64,000 nt of DNA from Variovorax paradoxus (GTDB lineage Bacteria > Pseudomonadota > Gammaproteobacteria > Burkholderiales > Burkholderiaceae_C): assembly GCF_030811855.1 (NCBI RefSeq), contig NZ_JAUSRN010000013.1, forward strand, positions 122,212 through 186,211, read 5' to 3'. The notes under the pieces are model-generated. The model saw only the letters and a program-made list of their open reading frames with translations. It was not told where the DNA came from and did not search any database. Every line of letters begins with the position of its first letter. Positions within the stretch are counted from its first letter, which is position 1. Positions 1 through 7,982 of this stretch are shown in pieces. The position numbers and the translations under genes were made by a program.

Positions 1-906
1 GTCACCGAGGCGCCGCTGGAGATCGCCGTGTGGACCAATGAAGAGGGCTCGCGCTTCGTGCCCGTGATGATGGGCTCGGGCGTTTTCGCCGATGCCTTCA
101 CGCTCGAGCATGCGTTGGCGCAGCGCGACAACGACGGCATCAGCGTGGCCGAGGCGCTCGCGTCGATCGGCTATGCGGGCGCCGCACCGGCCTCGGCCGC
201 GGCATCGCCCGTGGGCGCGTACTTCGAGGCGCACATCGAACAGGGCCCGGTGCTCGAGGCCAACGAGCGCGTCATCGGCGTGGTCGAGGGCGCCCTCGGT
301 CAGCGCTGGTACGACGTGGTGCTGCAGGGCATGGAAGCACATGCCGGCCCCACGCCGATGGAGCTGCGCAAGGACGCGCTGCTTGCGGCCTCCGAACTGG
401 TGCTGGAGGTCAACCGCATCGCGCTGGCGCACGCGCCGCATGGCCGCGGCACGGTCGGCTGGATCGAAAACTATCCCAACTCGCGCAACGTGATTCCGGG
501 CCGCGTGAAGCTCAGTGTCGACCTGCGCGCGGCGGACGACGTGGTGCTGTCGACCATGGACGCCGAGCTGAAAGAAGCGGTGCAGCGCATCGCCGCCAAG
601 GGCAAGGTCGAGGCCACGGTGGAGCAGGTCGTCTACTTTCCGCCGCAGCCTTTCACGACCACGCTGGTGTCGGCCATTCGCGAGGCCGCTCAGGCGCAGG
701 GCATGACTTGGATGAACGTGATCAGCGGCGCGGGGCACGACGCGGTGTACCTTGCGCGCGTGTGCCCCACGGCGATGATCTTCGTGCCTTGCCTCGATGG
801 CATCAGCCACAACGAGATCGAGGACGCGCAGCCCGGCCATCTGGAGGCGGGATGCAATGTGCTGCTGCAGGCGATGCTGCAAAGCGCGGGAGTGGCGTCG
901 TCATGA
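1..906 (+). CDS. Zn-dependent amidohydrolase, M20 family (N-carbamoyl-L-amino acid hydrolase / allantoate amidohydrolase type), 5' partial
   Basis: The frame is open from base 1, so the N-terminus lies outside the window; 301 residues remain. The family hydrolyses N-carbamoyl amino acids or ureido compounds such as allantoate in the cytoplasm, using a dinuclear metal centre. The visible part has the metal-site motif WTNEEGSRF near its start, the M20 dimerisation domain in the middle (GMEAHAGPTPM, GWIENYPNSRNVIPG) and the C-terminal metal-ligand segments ISGAGHDAVYLA and CLDGISHNEIE. The stop codon overlaps the start of the next gene by 4 bases (ATGA), indicating translational coupling. Substrate cannot be decided from sequence; hydantoin, pyrimidine or purine nitrogen salvage are the usual settings. 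Confidence 0.88.
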   Translation, partial: VTEAPLEIAVWTNEEGSRFVPVMMGSGVFADAFTLEHALAQRDNDGISVAEALASIGYAGAAPASAAASPVGAYFEAHIEQGPVLEANERVIGVVEGALGQRWYDVVLQGMEAHAGPTPMELRKDALLAASELVLEVNRIALAHAPHGRGTVGWIENYPNSRNVIPGRVKLSVDLRAADDVVLSTMDAELKEAVQRIAAKGKVEATVEQVVYFPPQPFTTTLVSAIREAAQAQGMTWMNVISGAGHDAVYLARVCPTAMIFVPCLDGISHNEIEDAQPGHLEAGCNVLLQAMLQSAGVASS

Positions 907-2375
907 AGGTGCTGATCGCAAGGCTCAACCACGAGACGAACACCTTCTCGCCGGTGCCCACGCCGCTGGCGGCCTTCGGGCCCGACGGACCCACGTTCGG
1001 AGAGCAGGCCTACAAGGACAACAAGGGCATGCGCACCGCGATGTCGGCCTTCATCGACCTGGCCGAGCAGGCCGGTGCGACGCTGGTCACGCCGGTTTCG
1101 GCCTCGGCCAATCCGAGCGGGCCGGTCGACGCGGAGGCCTACGCCACGCTCACGCAATGCATCGTCGATGCGGCGCCTGGCTGCGATGCGATCCTGCTCG
1201 ACCTGCACGGCGCCATGGTGGCGCAGAACAGCGCGGACGGCGAGGGCGACCTGCTGCTTCGGCTGCGCGCTGCGGCACCCGGCGTGCCCATTGGCGTGGC
1301 GCTCGACCTGCACGCCAACGTCACGCCCGCGATGGTCGGCAACGCGGACGTGATCGTCGGCTTCAAGACCTATCCGCACATCGACATGTACGTGACCGGC
1401 GAACACGCCGGGCGGCTGCTGTTCGATCTGCTCGCAGGACGAAGCAAGCCCACGATGCGCTGGCACCAGTTGCCGTTGATGGCGCACACGCTGCGCAGCG
1501 CGTCTTTCACCGGCGCGATGCAGCGGGCCATCGAGGCTGCACGCGAAGCCGAAACATCGGAGTCGCTCGCGGTGTCCATCTTTGCCGGCTTCTCGCTGTC
1601 CGACATCGAGGCGCCGTGCATGAGTGTGGTGGTTGTCGATGCGAAGTCGCACGAGCGCGCGCAGGCCACCGCCGATCGCATCGCGAAGCAGATGTGGGAC
1701 GAGCGCGAGGCTTTCGTCTACCGCAGCGAGCCCCTGGCCGAATCGGTGGCGCGTGCCAAGGCCATCGCCCAGGGCGCAACGCGTCCGGTGCTGCTGCTCG
1801 ACCATGGCGACAACTGCATGTCCGGCGGTAGCTGCGACACCATGGACGTGCTGCAGGAGGCCCTCGCGCAGGGGCTCGACGGCATCGGCGTGGGCCCGCT
1901 GTGCGACCCTGGGGCCGTGGGCGAACTCATCGCGGCGGGCGAGGGCGCCACGGTCACGGTGGCGCTGGGCAACAAGGTGTCGCTGGAAGGCATCGGCTTG
2001 TCGAAGAAGCCCGTCATGCTGACCGGCACGGTGCGCACCGTTGGCAACGGCGAGTACGTGATCACCGGCCCCACCTATACCGGGCAGCGCAGCAGCATGG
2101 GACGCACGGTGCTGTTCGATATCGGCGCGGCGCGCATCGTGGTGACCGAACGCACGCAGGAGCCTTGGGACATCGGCGTTTTCGAATGCGCGGGGCTCGA
2201 CCCGCGCAAGGAGCGTTTCCTCCTGCTCAAGTCGCGCATGTACTGCCGGCCGGTGTTCGAGCCGATCTCGGCCGCGCTGGTCGAGTGCGACAGCCCGGGC
2301 GTGACCAGTTCCGACTACAGCCTGTTCCCGTTTTCCAAGGTGCGCCGACCCGTGTTTCCGCTCGACACAGTCTGA
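903..2375 (+). CDS. M81 family metallopeptidase (MlrC-like)
   Basis: 490 residues. The M81/MlrC family is named for microcystin-degrading MlrC, but most members are of unknown substrate and sit beside amidohydrolases and peptide or amino-acid transporters. The protein opens with the typical MKVLIARLNHETNTFSP and carries LDLHGAMVA, ALDLHANVTPAM, GFKTYPHIDM and LLDHGDNCMSGGSCDTMD, which hold the His/Asp residues expected to bind zinc. The ATG at 903 is chosen because it begins the conserved N-terminus and overlaps the upstream stop as ATGA; the frame is open further upstream but only as a shadow of the preceding gene. Coupling to the M20 amidohydrolase suggests joint catabolism of a nitrogen compound; this is inference. 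Confidence 0.88.
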   Translation: MKVLIARLNHETNTFSPVPTPLAAFGPDGPTFGEQAYKDNKGMRTAMSAFIDLAEQAGATLVTPVSASANPSGPVDAEAYATLTQCIVDAAPGCDAILLDLHGAMVAQNSADGEGDLLLRLRAAAPGVPIGVALDLHANVTPAMVGNADVIVGFKTYPHIDMYVTGEHAGRLLFDLLAGRSKPTMRWHQLPLMAHTLRSASFTGAMQRAIEAAREAETSESLAVSIFAGFSLSDIEAPCMSVVVVDAKSHERAQATADRIAKQMWDEREAFVYRSEPLAESVARAKAIAQGATRPVLLLDHGDNCMSGGSCDTMDVLQEALAQGLDGIGVGPLCDPGAVGELIAAGEGATVTVALGNKVSLEGIGLSKKPVMLTGTVRTVGNGEYVITGPTYTGQRSSMGRTVLFDIGAARIVVTERTQEPWDIGVFECAGLDPRKERFLLLKSRMYCRPVFEPISAALVECDSPGVTSSDYSLFPFSKVRRPVFPLDTV

Positions 2376-2393
2376 TCTGCGCAAGGGTATGGC

Positions 2394-2419
2394 TACCTAT
2401 GCAAAGAGTTGCATAGGTA
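2394..2419. promoter_or_regulatory. Perfect inverted repeat upstream of tupB, candidate operator
   Basis: TACCTATGCAA at 2394-2404 and its exact reverse complement TTGCATAGGTA at 2409-2419 are separated by AGAG. It lies 51 bases before the tupB start and 18 bases after the M81 stop. It is not GC-rich and has no T-run, so a dyad binding site fits better than a terminator. The regulator is unknown; a tungstate- or molybdate-responsive repressor is a guess from the position. Confidence 0.55.
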
Positions 2420-2470
2420 ATTGGAAGTACACCGCGATACTGCGGCGCTTCCACCCATGAAGTCCTCCGA

Positions 2471-3229
2471 GTGAACACCTTTGCACAGAGCGCCGTCGCG
2501 GCCTGGCAACTGCTCGTGTCTGGCGATCCGGTGTTGCTGGCCATCGTCGGGCGGTCGCTCGCGGTCAGCGCCAGCGCCTGCGTGCTGGCCTGCGGGCTGG
2601 GCCTGTTGCTGGGGGCGTGGCTGGGCGTGGCGCGCTTTCGCGGTCGCGCCGGCTTGCTCACGCTGCTGAACACCCTGTTGGCCCTGCCGTCGGTGGTGGT
2701 CGGACTGGTGGTTTACCTCCTGCTGTCGCGCTCTGGCCCGCTCGGCTTCCTGGGCTGGCTTTTTTCGTTCAAGGCCATGGTGCTGGCGCAGACGGTGCTG
2801 GTGCTGCCGGTGGTGACGGCGCTCACGCGCCAGTCCATCGAGGATGCCGAGCGTGCGCACGGCGAGCAACTGCGCTCGCTCGGCGCCGGGCCACTGGTGC
2901 GGGCGCTGCTCCTGGTGTGGGACGAGCGCTATGCGCTGCTCACGGTGCTCATCGCCGCCTTCGGCCGCGCGGTGTCGGAGGTGGGCGCGGTGATGGTGGT
3001 GGGCGGCAACATCGACGGCTTCACGCGCGTGATGACCACGGCCATCGCGCTCGAAACCAGCAAGGGCGACCTGCCGCTGGCGCTGGCCTTGGGCATCGTA
3101 TTGCTGGGCGTGGTGCTGGTGCTCAACCTTGCCATTGCCGCGGTCCGCGGCTGGCGCGAGCGGGTCGATGGCGGGGGCGGCGAAGGCGGCGGCATGGCGG
3201 CCTGGTGGCGGCCCGAGGCGCGCCCATGA
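2471..3229 (+). CDS. tupB: Tungstate ABC transporter permease TupB
   Basis: 252 residues, a MetI-fold inner-membrane permease with about five to six hydrophobic segments. The cytoplasmic coupling-loop region is visible around residues 130-150 (EQLRSLGAGPLVRALL), followed by RAVSEVGAVMVVGGN, a segment typical of tungstate/molybdate-type permeases. It forms the channel of the TupABC importer with the next two genes. It begins with GTG at 2471; the closest upstream ATG (2457) is in another frame and reads only five codons. Its stop overlaps the tupC start as ATGA. Identification as tungstate rather than generic anion permease rests on the partner binding protein. Confidence 0.88.
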   Translation: MNTFAQSAVAAWQLLVSGDPVLLAIVGRSLAVSASACVLACGLGLLLGAWLGVARFRGRAGLLTLLNTLLALPSVVVGLVVYLLLSRSGPLGFLGWLFSFKAMVLAQTVLVLPVVTALTRQSIEDAERAHGEQLRSLGAGPLVRALLLVWDERYALLTVLIAAFGRAVSEVGAVMVVGGNIDGFTRVMTTAIALETSKGDLPLALALGIVLLGVVLVLNLAIAAVRGWRERVDGGGGEGGGMAAWWRPEARP

Positions 3230-3945
3230 ACGAACACGTGCAACTTGCGAGCGCCGACACCACCGTCTTTGCGCTGTACGGCGTCGACGTCCGGCTGGGG
3301 CGCGTGGCGGCCCTGCAAGGCGCGACCCTCACCATCGCGGCCGGCGAGCGCGTGGCGCTGATCGGCGCCAACGGCAGCGGCAAGACCACGCTGCTGCGGC
3401 TGCTGCACGGCCTGGTGCCGCATGCGGCGGGGAGTTTCACAAGCGCCGCGCCGGGCCGCCACCAGGCCATGCTGTTCCAGCGCCCGCACATGCTGCGCGC
3501 GTCGGTGGCGGTCAACGTGGCGATAGCGCTCTGGCTGCGCGGCATGCGCTGGCGCGATGCCCGCCGCGCCGCGATTCCGGCGCTGGCGCGCGTGGGGCTG
3601 GAAGACTTGGCAAACCGCAACGCTCGCGCCTTGTCGGGCGGCCAGCAGCAGCGGGTGGCGCTGGCGCGCGCGTGGGCGCTGCATCCGGCGGTGCTGCTGC
3701 TCGACGAGCCCACCGCCAGCCTTGACCCTACTGCCAAGCGCGAGGTCGAGTCGCTCATCGCCGAAGCCGCCGCGGGCCGCACGCTGGTGTTCGCGAGCCA
3801 CAACCTCGGGCAGGTGAAGCGGCTGGCCAGCCGCGTGGTCTACCTCGAGCACGGCCGCGTGCTGGCCGACCTGCCCGTGCACGATTTCTTTCATGGGCCG
3901 CTGCCGGAAGAGGCCCGCCTGTTCGTCAAAGGAGAGTTGGCATGA
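3226..3945 (+). CDS. tupC: Tungstate ABC transporter ATP-binding protein TupC
   Basis: 239 residues. It hydrolyses ATP to drive import through TupB. Walker A GANGSGKTT is at about residues 48-56, the ABC signature LSGGQQQRVALARA and Walker B LLLDEPTASLDP follow in the usual order, and the switch His is in FASHNLGQ. The ATG at 3226 overlaps the tupB stop; a longer open frame upstream is only the antisense-free shadow of tupB and has no ABC features. Its own stop overlaps the tupA start as ATGA, so tupB-tupC-tupA is a tightly coupled operon. No C-terminal TOBE-like regulatory domain is present, in keeping with the short length. Confidence 0.9.
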   Translation: MNEHVQLASADTTVFALYGVDVRLGRVAALQGATLTIAAGERVALIGANGSGKTTLLRLLHGLVPHAAGSFTSAAPGRHQAMLFQRPHMLRASVAVNVAIALWLRGMRWRDARRAAIPALARVGLEDLANRNARALSGGQQQRVALARAWALHPAVLLLDEPTASLDPTAKREVESLIAEAAAGRTLVFASHNLGQVKRLASRVVYLEHGRVLADLPVHDFFHGPLPEEARLFVKGELA

Positions 3946-4799
3946 GTCTGTCTTTCAAGCACAGCGGCAATGCGGGCGTCCGCGCCTCGCTGGCGGTGGC
4001 GGTTTTCTTACTGGCCGCGGGTGCCGCGTGTGCCGAGACCATCACCATGGCCTCGACCACGTCCACCGAGCAATCGGGCCTGTTCTCGCAGCTGCTGCCG
4101 GCCTTCAAGAAGGCCAGCGACATCGACGTCAAGGTGGTGGCGGTGGGCACCGGCCAGGCGATCGACATGGCCAAGCGCGGCGATGCCGACGTGCTGTTCG
4201 TGCACGACACCGCGGCCGAGGAGAAGTTCGTGGCAGAGGGCTTCAGCGCCAGGCGCTACCCCGTGATGTACAACGACTTCGTGCTGGTGGGCCCGAAGGC
4301 CGATCCGGTGGCTGCGAAGGGCGGCGATATCGTCGCCGCGCTGAAGAAAATCGCGGCCGCCAATGCGCCTTTCGTTTCGCGCGGCGACAAGAGCGGCACC
4401 GACGCGGCCGAGCGCCGACTCTGGACGCAGACCGGCCTGGCTGAAGCCGGGCAGCCGGTGCCCAACGAGCGCAAGGGCACGGGCTACAAGGAATGCGGCT
4501 GCGGCATGGGGCCGGCGCTGAACATCGCGGCCTCGTCGGGCGGCTATGTGCTGGCGGACCGCGGCACCTGGCTCAGCTTCAAGAACCGCGCCGACCTAGC
4601 GGTGCTGGTCGAGGGGGACAAGCGGCTCTTCAACCAGTACGGCGTGATGGTCGTGAGCCCCACCAAATTCCCCTCGCTCAACAGCAAGGGCGCGCAGAAG
4701 TTCGTCGATTGGGTGATCTCGCCCGCAGGTCAGCAAACCATCGCGGCCTACAAGATCGGCGGCGAGCAGCTGTTCTTTCCGAACGCGCTGGCGAACTAG
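3942..4799 (+). CDS. tupA: Tungstate-binding periplasmic protein TupA
   Basis: 285 residues with a Sec signal peptide ending near residue 30 (LAAGAACAETITMA). The mature protein starts with the family hallmark ASTTSTEQSGLF, whose Ser/Thr cluster contacts the oxyanion in characterised TupA proteins, and continues with GTGQAIDMAKRGDADVLFVHD and FVSRGDKSGTD, as expected for a high-affinity tungstate receptor. It delivers the anion to TupB/TupC. Distinguishing tungstate from molybdate specificity by sequence alone is uncertain, but the TTS motif and family length favour TupA over ModA. No clear terminator is visible in the 96 bases before the convergent gene. Confidence 0.9.
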   Translation: MSLSFKHSGNAGVRASLAVAVFLLAAGAACAETITMASTTSTEQSGLFSQLLPAFKKASDIDVKVVAVGTGQAIDMAKRGDADVLFVHDTAAEEKFVAEGFSARRYPVMYNDFVLVGPKADPVAAKGGDIVAALKKIAAANAPFVSRGDKSGTDAAERRLWTQTGLAEAGQPVPNERKGTGYKECGCGMGPALNIAASSGGYVLADRGTWLSFKNRADLAVLVEGDKRLFNQYGVMVVSPTKFPSLNSKGAQKFVDWVISPAGQQTIAAYKIGGEQLFFPNALAN

Positions 4800-4895
4800 T
4801 TCATTGGGTTCCGTCGAGCTCTGACGCTAGATTTCCATTGAGTACTCACCTTCCGCTGTGTGAGAGTCTCGGGTACTGTCTTGCAGTTCACCCCG

Positions 4896-5180
4896 CTATG
4901 GAGCAAACCCGTTGCTATGCCAGAAGAAAGCCAAGATGAGCGCTTGTACCAGCCACCATTGACCAACAAGAAGGCCGAAGCTGACACCAGCTAGTGGCCC
5001 ACGCCTTACGCCCGTTTTTGCGAGGACGCGCGCCCCGAGAAGACAACACAGAACTCCGAGTGCCGCGAGATACCCTCGGTACCACTCTGTTGCCCACAGC
5101 GTGTGAGAAGCCACGATTGTGGTTATAGAGGCAGCGATGAAAGGCGCCCATATCACTAAAAAACGCCGTAAGTCCTTCAT
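4896..5180 (-). CDS. Small hypothetical membrane protein
   Basis: 94 residues from an ATG at 5180 preceded by a purine-rich AAGGCAGG. About three hydrophobic helices are visible (FLVIWAPFIAASITTIV, YLAALGVLCCLLGARVL, LVGQWWLVQALILAFF). A longer version starting at 5225 is possible but lacks a better ribosome site. Base composition is visibly lower in GC than the flanking tup genes, as in the rest of this island. I do not recognise a family. It is the last gene on the trailing edge of the Rhs locus, so it may be an orphan immunity or cargo gene; that is only positional inference. Confidence 0.5.
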   Translation of the reverse strand: MKDLRRFLVIWAPFIAASITTIVASHTLWATEWYRGYLAALGVLCCLLGARVLAKTGVRRGPLAGVSFGLLVGQWWLVQALILAFFWHSNGFAP

Positions 5181-5300
5181 TGCCTGCCTTTGAAGTAGTC
5201 CATAGCTCACGCCTCCAAAGGTCAAGTCTCATCGAATCCGTGTAGCTCAACGGGTTCCGATAGCTGTACGCGCCATCCAATTCGTGGGTGATTCTCGGCC

Positions 5301-5645
5301 TCACGGCGACAGCCAGTGCGACGTGGCAAGCACATGCCCATCATCCGCAAGCTCGAATGACCAAGCTTCGAACCCCCTTGGCTGCAGGCGGTTGTAGTAC
5401 CACGCCCTGCGCACGCACGGCGATTTGCACGGGCTGCTCGCATAAAGCGAGTTGACCTTTTGACCGTAATCAAACTCATGGGGTGTGCCCATCAGTACGA
5501 CGAGTTCACGCTCAGTCATGCTTGGAGAGACTTTTGCGAAGGCAGCTTCTATGCGAGAGTGATTGAAGGCGCAACCACCGAGATACAGAACAGCGATCGC
5601 ACAGCTCACCAAAGCCAGTCGCCCCAGCAGTCCACGGGCGGTCAT
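5301..5645 (-). CDS. Putative lipoprotein with BamE/SmpA-like motif
   Basis: 114 residues. The N-terminus is a lipoprotein signal with lipobox YLGGC (Cys at residue 25). The mature part contains KVSPSMTERELVVLMGTP, which matches the short helix-turn pattern of BamE/SmpA/OmlA-like domains (GMTxxEVxxxLGxP), followed by a Cys pair region SSPCKSPCVRRAWYY. Such proteins sit at the outer or inner membrane facing the periplasm. It is unlikely to be the housekeeping BamE, since it is short, divergent and lies inside an accessory island downstream of the Rhs cassette. Function unknown. Confidence 0.65.
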   Translation of the reverse strand: MTARGLLGRLALVSCAIAVLYLGGCAFNHSRIEAAFAKVSPSMTERELVVLMGTPHEFDYGQKVNSLYASSPCKSPCVRRAWYYNRLQPRGFEAWSFELADDGHVLATSHWLSP

Positions 5646-5699
5646 GGCGAGCCTCCATTGAAGCTCGGCAAACAGAGTAAGCCTACAGGCCTCATCGCA

Positions 5700-6110
5700 T
5701 CATTTCGTCGCATGAGCATTTAAATAGTCCTGAACCTCTTGGCTCAAGACGACCTGTTTGGCAACGTCGGCCACTTGACTTGGAGTGACAGTAAACAGTG
5801 CATCCTCGGGCAGCACCTTGACATCTGGCAGCGTGTCGCTGTTGGCAATGATCCACACGTAGCCGTGATCGCTCCCCTTCGAGGGCAGTCCAACCGCGTC
5901 GTATTCCGAGCCCAACGCATGTTTGCGAACCAAGGGCGCGCCGGCATGCACTCGGCTTCTTTCTTGCGATTCAACTCCTTCGAGCACGGAGTATTCGCGC
6001 TTGGTCGCCATCTCGCCCGACCGCTTGGGAGGCGGTTGATCGCCCTGACGATCCGAACACCCGACAACCATCGCCGCTACCGACAGCAGAACAAGCAGCA
6101 GTTTTTTCAT
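5700..6110 (-). CDS. Putative lipoprotein, candidate immunity protein for the adjacent Rhs C-terminal cassette
   Basis: 136 residues with a lipoprotein signal and lipobox VVGC (Cys18). No known domain is recognised. Its ATG overlaps the stop of the upstream Rhs cassette by 4 bases (ATGA at 6110-6107), the arrangement usual for toxin-immunity pairs. A periplasm-facing lipoprotein is a sensible inhibitor for a toxin that cuts peptidoglycan, which is what the Rhs tip next to it resembles. The immunity role is inferred from position and predicted location only. Confidence 0.65.
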   Translation of the reverse strand: MKKLLLVLLSVAAMVVGCSDRQGDQPPPKRSGEMATKREYSVLEGVESQERSRVHAGAPLVRKHALGSEYDAVGLPSKGSDHGYVWIIANSDTLPDVKVLPEDALFTVTPSQVADVAKQVVLSQEVQDYLNAHATK

Positions 6111-6913
6111 TTGCGGTCAAACGCCTTCAGGGTGGCCGGAACAGGATTGCTTTTTTTAATAGACAGTTCGCTCTTGCCGTAGGGGCCGGCGATGACGCCA
6201 GTGCTGTACGGGAACGGATTGCCCGGCGGCTGGATGCTGCTGCGTATACCTCCAGCGTTCAGCGCTTGATTTGTCCGAGTGGCGCAGGTGTCATTGGCTG
6301 CTTGCCCGGGGGACCTGAGCGGATCAGGCAGCGGAACACCTTCCCATGATTTGAGCGATTCGATCATCTTGGCTTCCTGTTCAGGCGTCGTGGGAATGAT
6401 GATCACAGTGGTATCGCGGTAGCCCGATTGCTTGCCGAGATAGTCGGTCAAACTGGACCCTCGCGATGTTCCCCTGCCATAGCTATAGACCCCTTGTCCC
6501 GTGAAGCCAATGGCGACGTGACCTGCCGGATTGCTCGATGTTGGGCCGCCGATCATGACGGCTGTGTCCAGTCCTTTGGGATCCGTGAAGTTGAGTGGAT
6601 CGGCACGGACATAGATGCCATTGTTCCAGCCACCCGCGAGCCCAATGGGATCGGACTGCGTGTAGCGCCCGGTGGTCGGTGAGTAAGAGCGGAAGTAGTT
6701 GTAGAACAGCCCGCTCTCGGCATCGGCGTATTGCCCTGGATACCGCAGATTGAAGGTCACCGGGGTTGCGGTGGTTGCTCCGGTTGTCGGCACCGTCTCC
6801 GGCCCCGTGAACCTCTTTACGGAAGTTGTGGGTGCGCCATCTCCAAACGCCGAGTAAGCCGAGTGCCACATCACCTGCCCGGATGATCTCGTCAGTCTGC
6901 GCGGCGTTGCCAA
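6107..6913 (-). CDS. Displaced Rhs C-terminal cassette: Rhs core end plus NlpC/P60-like toxin tip
   Basis: 268 residues. Residues 1-115 duplicate the end of the Rhs core (FTGPETVPTTGA, LRYPGQYADAESGLFYN, TGRYTQSDPIGLAGG, TDPKGL). The tip, about residues 116-268, differs completely from the tip of the full gene upstream. It shows GHVAIGFTGQGVYSYG, IIIPTTPEQEAKM and NDTCATRTNQALNAGG; His132 before Cys210 fits a circularly permuted papain/NlpC-P60 fold, hence a peptidase or amidase acting on the cell wall. The apparent start is a TTG exactly where similarity to the full Rhs ends, and no signal peptide or promoter is visible, so the cassette is probably silent until recombined onto an Rhs stem. 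The fold call is pattern recognition, not a profile hit. Confidence 0.7.
   Translation of the reverse strand: MATPRRLTRSSGQVMWHSAYSAFGDGAPTTSVKRFTGPETVPTTGATTATPVTFNLRYPGQYADAESGLFYNYFRSYSPTTGRYTQSDPIGLAGGWNNGIYVRADPLNFTDPKGLDTAVMIGGPTSSNPAGHVAIGFTGQGVYSYGRGTSRGSSLTDYLGKQSGYRDTTVIIIPTTPEQEAKMIESLKSWEGVPLPDPLRSPGQAANDTCATRTNQALNAGGIRSSIQPPGNPFPYSTGVIAGPYGKSELSIKKSNPVPATLKAFDRK
6651..6911 (-). repeat. Rhs core duplication, distal copy
   Basis: This segment is homologous to 7983-8243 at a constant offset of 1332 bases. The block 6739-6813 matches 8071-8145 over 75 bases with one mismatch. Similarity stops near 6911. The paired copies give a substrate for recombination that would swap Rhs tips. 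Confidence 0.85.
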
Positions 6914-6962
6914 TTCGAGGGGCGCACAAAGTTACCCATTTGATAGCGTTAAGGCGGCACCT

Positions 6963-7541
6963 TCAAGCTGAATTTCCTTGCGGGGCAAGCATTTCTCGTG
7001 CCCTCAAACTGCCAAGAACTTCTGCAGCCCGCAACAGCGTCATTGAGCGCTCGCGATCATTTTTTTGCTCCACCATCGCGAGTTCCACCAGAGCTTGCGC
7101 ACTCAGTCCTTGTGCGGCCGATTTGAGGACTTGCGACCGATCAAAGCCAAGTGGATTGTCATAACGGGTCTGTTCGTACATCTCCCAGAGTGCATCCGCA
7201 TGCCCGGATTCGCCAGCGCGCTGAAGCAGATGCAAGGCATCTGCTTTGGTCACACCAAATCGCGCGTCCCAACAACAGCGCGCACCGGCGGCGTACAGAT
7301 CGTCCGCGCTGGTCAGCGTTGGATGCATATCTTTCGCTCGCCGGATCCACTTGGCCACGATTTCAGCATCCGGCGAGACACCGCCATTTCCGAGGTCATA
7401 AACCGATAGGAAGTGAAGCATGGCGCCGTAGCAACCACGCTCGGCCAACGCTTCGAGCACGGTGCGACCAAGTGCGGCTACCTTGGCATCTTCATTACAG
7501 GCGAGCCAGTAAGCGTGTTCGACTGTCGAATTCGAGTTCAT
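6963..7541 (-). CDS. Sel1/TPR-like repeat protein, candidate immunity protein for the Rhs tip
   Basis: 192 residues, no signal peptide, all-helical in appearance, with Sel1-type repeats such as GAMLHFLSVYDLGNGG, KADALHLLQRAGESGHADALWEMYE and SAAQGLSAQALVELAMVE. Its ATG overlaps the stop of the Rhs gene by 4 bases (ATGA at 7541-7538), so it is translated with the toxin tip. Sel1-like repeat proteins recur as cytoplasmic immunity or chaperone partners in polymorphic-toxin loci. A cytoplasmic immunity protein would imply that the partner tip acts in the cytoplasm. Immunity is inferred from position. Confidence 0.65.
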   Translation of the reverse strand: MNSNSTVEHAYWLACNEDAKVAALGRTVLEALAERGCYGAMLHFLSVYDLGNGGVSPDAEIVAKWIRRAKDMHPTLTSADDLYAAGARCCWDARFGVTKADALHLLQRAGESGHADALWEMYEQTRYDNPLGFDRSQVLKSAAQGLSAQALVELAMVEQKNDRERSMTLLRAAEVLGSLRAREMLAPQGNSA

Positions 7542-7982
7542 TCACGTCCCTTTGGCATGCCACTCATGATTCGAGGCAGCGTTAGTCGGAGTCTACGATT
7601 TTGCAAGCGATTACCGAGTTTCCCGTCATTGAAGACTTGGATCTGCGCACGCTTGATGTATTGCTTTTCGCCCTCAGTGAGCTTGTCCAATGCGTCTTTG
7701 AATGGGCCAGCACAGAGCTTCTCGTCACCCGGGTAAACAGCAAACGAGCCCGTCAAAAACCGCGGGCCTTCGTGCTTTCCGATGAACGTATGCACATGAT
7801 GGCCCGCACCCGTTTTTGAGCCGTGCTCCGCGCGATAGTCAGTCGCTGGAGGGCCGGGATAGGCGACGACGGACACAGGGCCAACGTTGTAGATGGTTTC
7901 CAGTCCTTCGGGGTCCGTGAACAGCAACGGGTTGAGCTCAGCATAGGCGAACAGGTTCCAGCCAGCATCAAGACCGGTCGGA

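Noticed and set aside
690..2384. 564-codon minus-strand frame opposite the M81 gene
   Set aside because: Shadow of the M81 gene; no recognisable domain and composition typical of antisense.
4915..5304. 129-codon frame overlapping the small membrane protein gene
   Set aside because: Competing frame without hydrophobic segments or ribosome site; the frame with three helices is preferred.
5301..5645. Housekeeping BamE
   Set aside because: Only a short motif matches; the gene is in an accessory island and lacks the usual neighbours.
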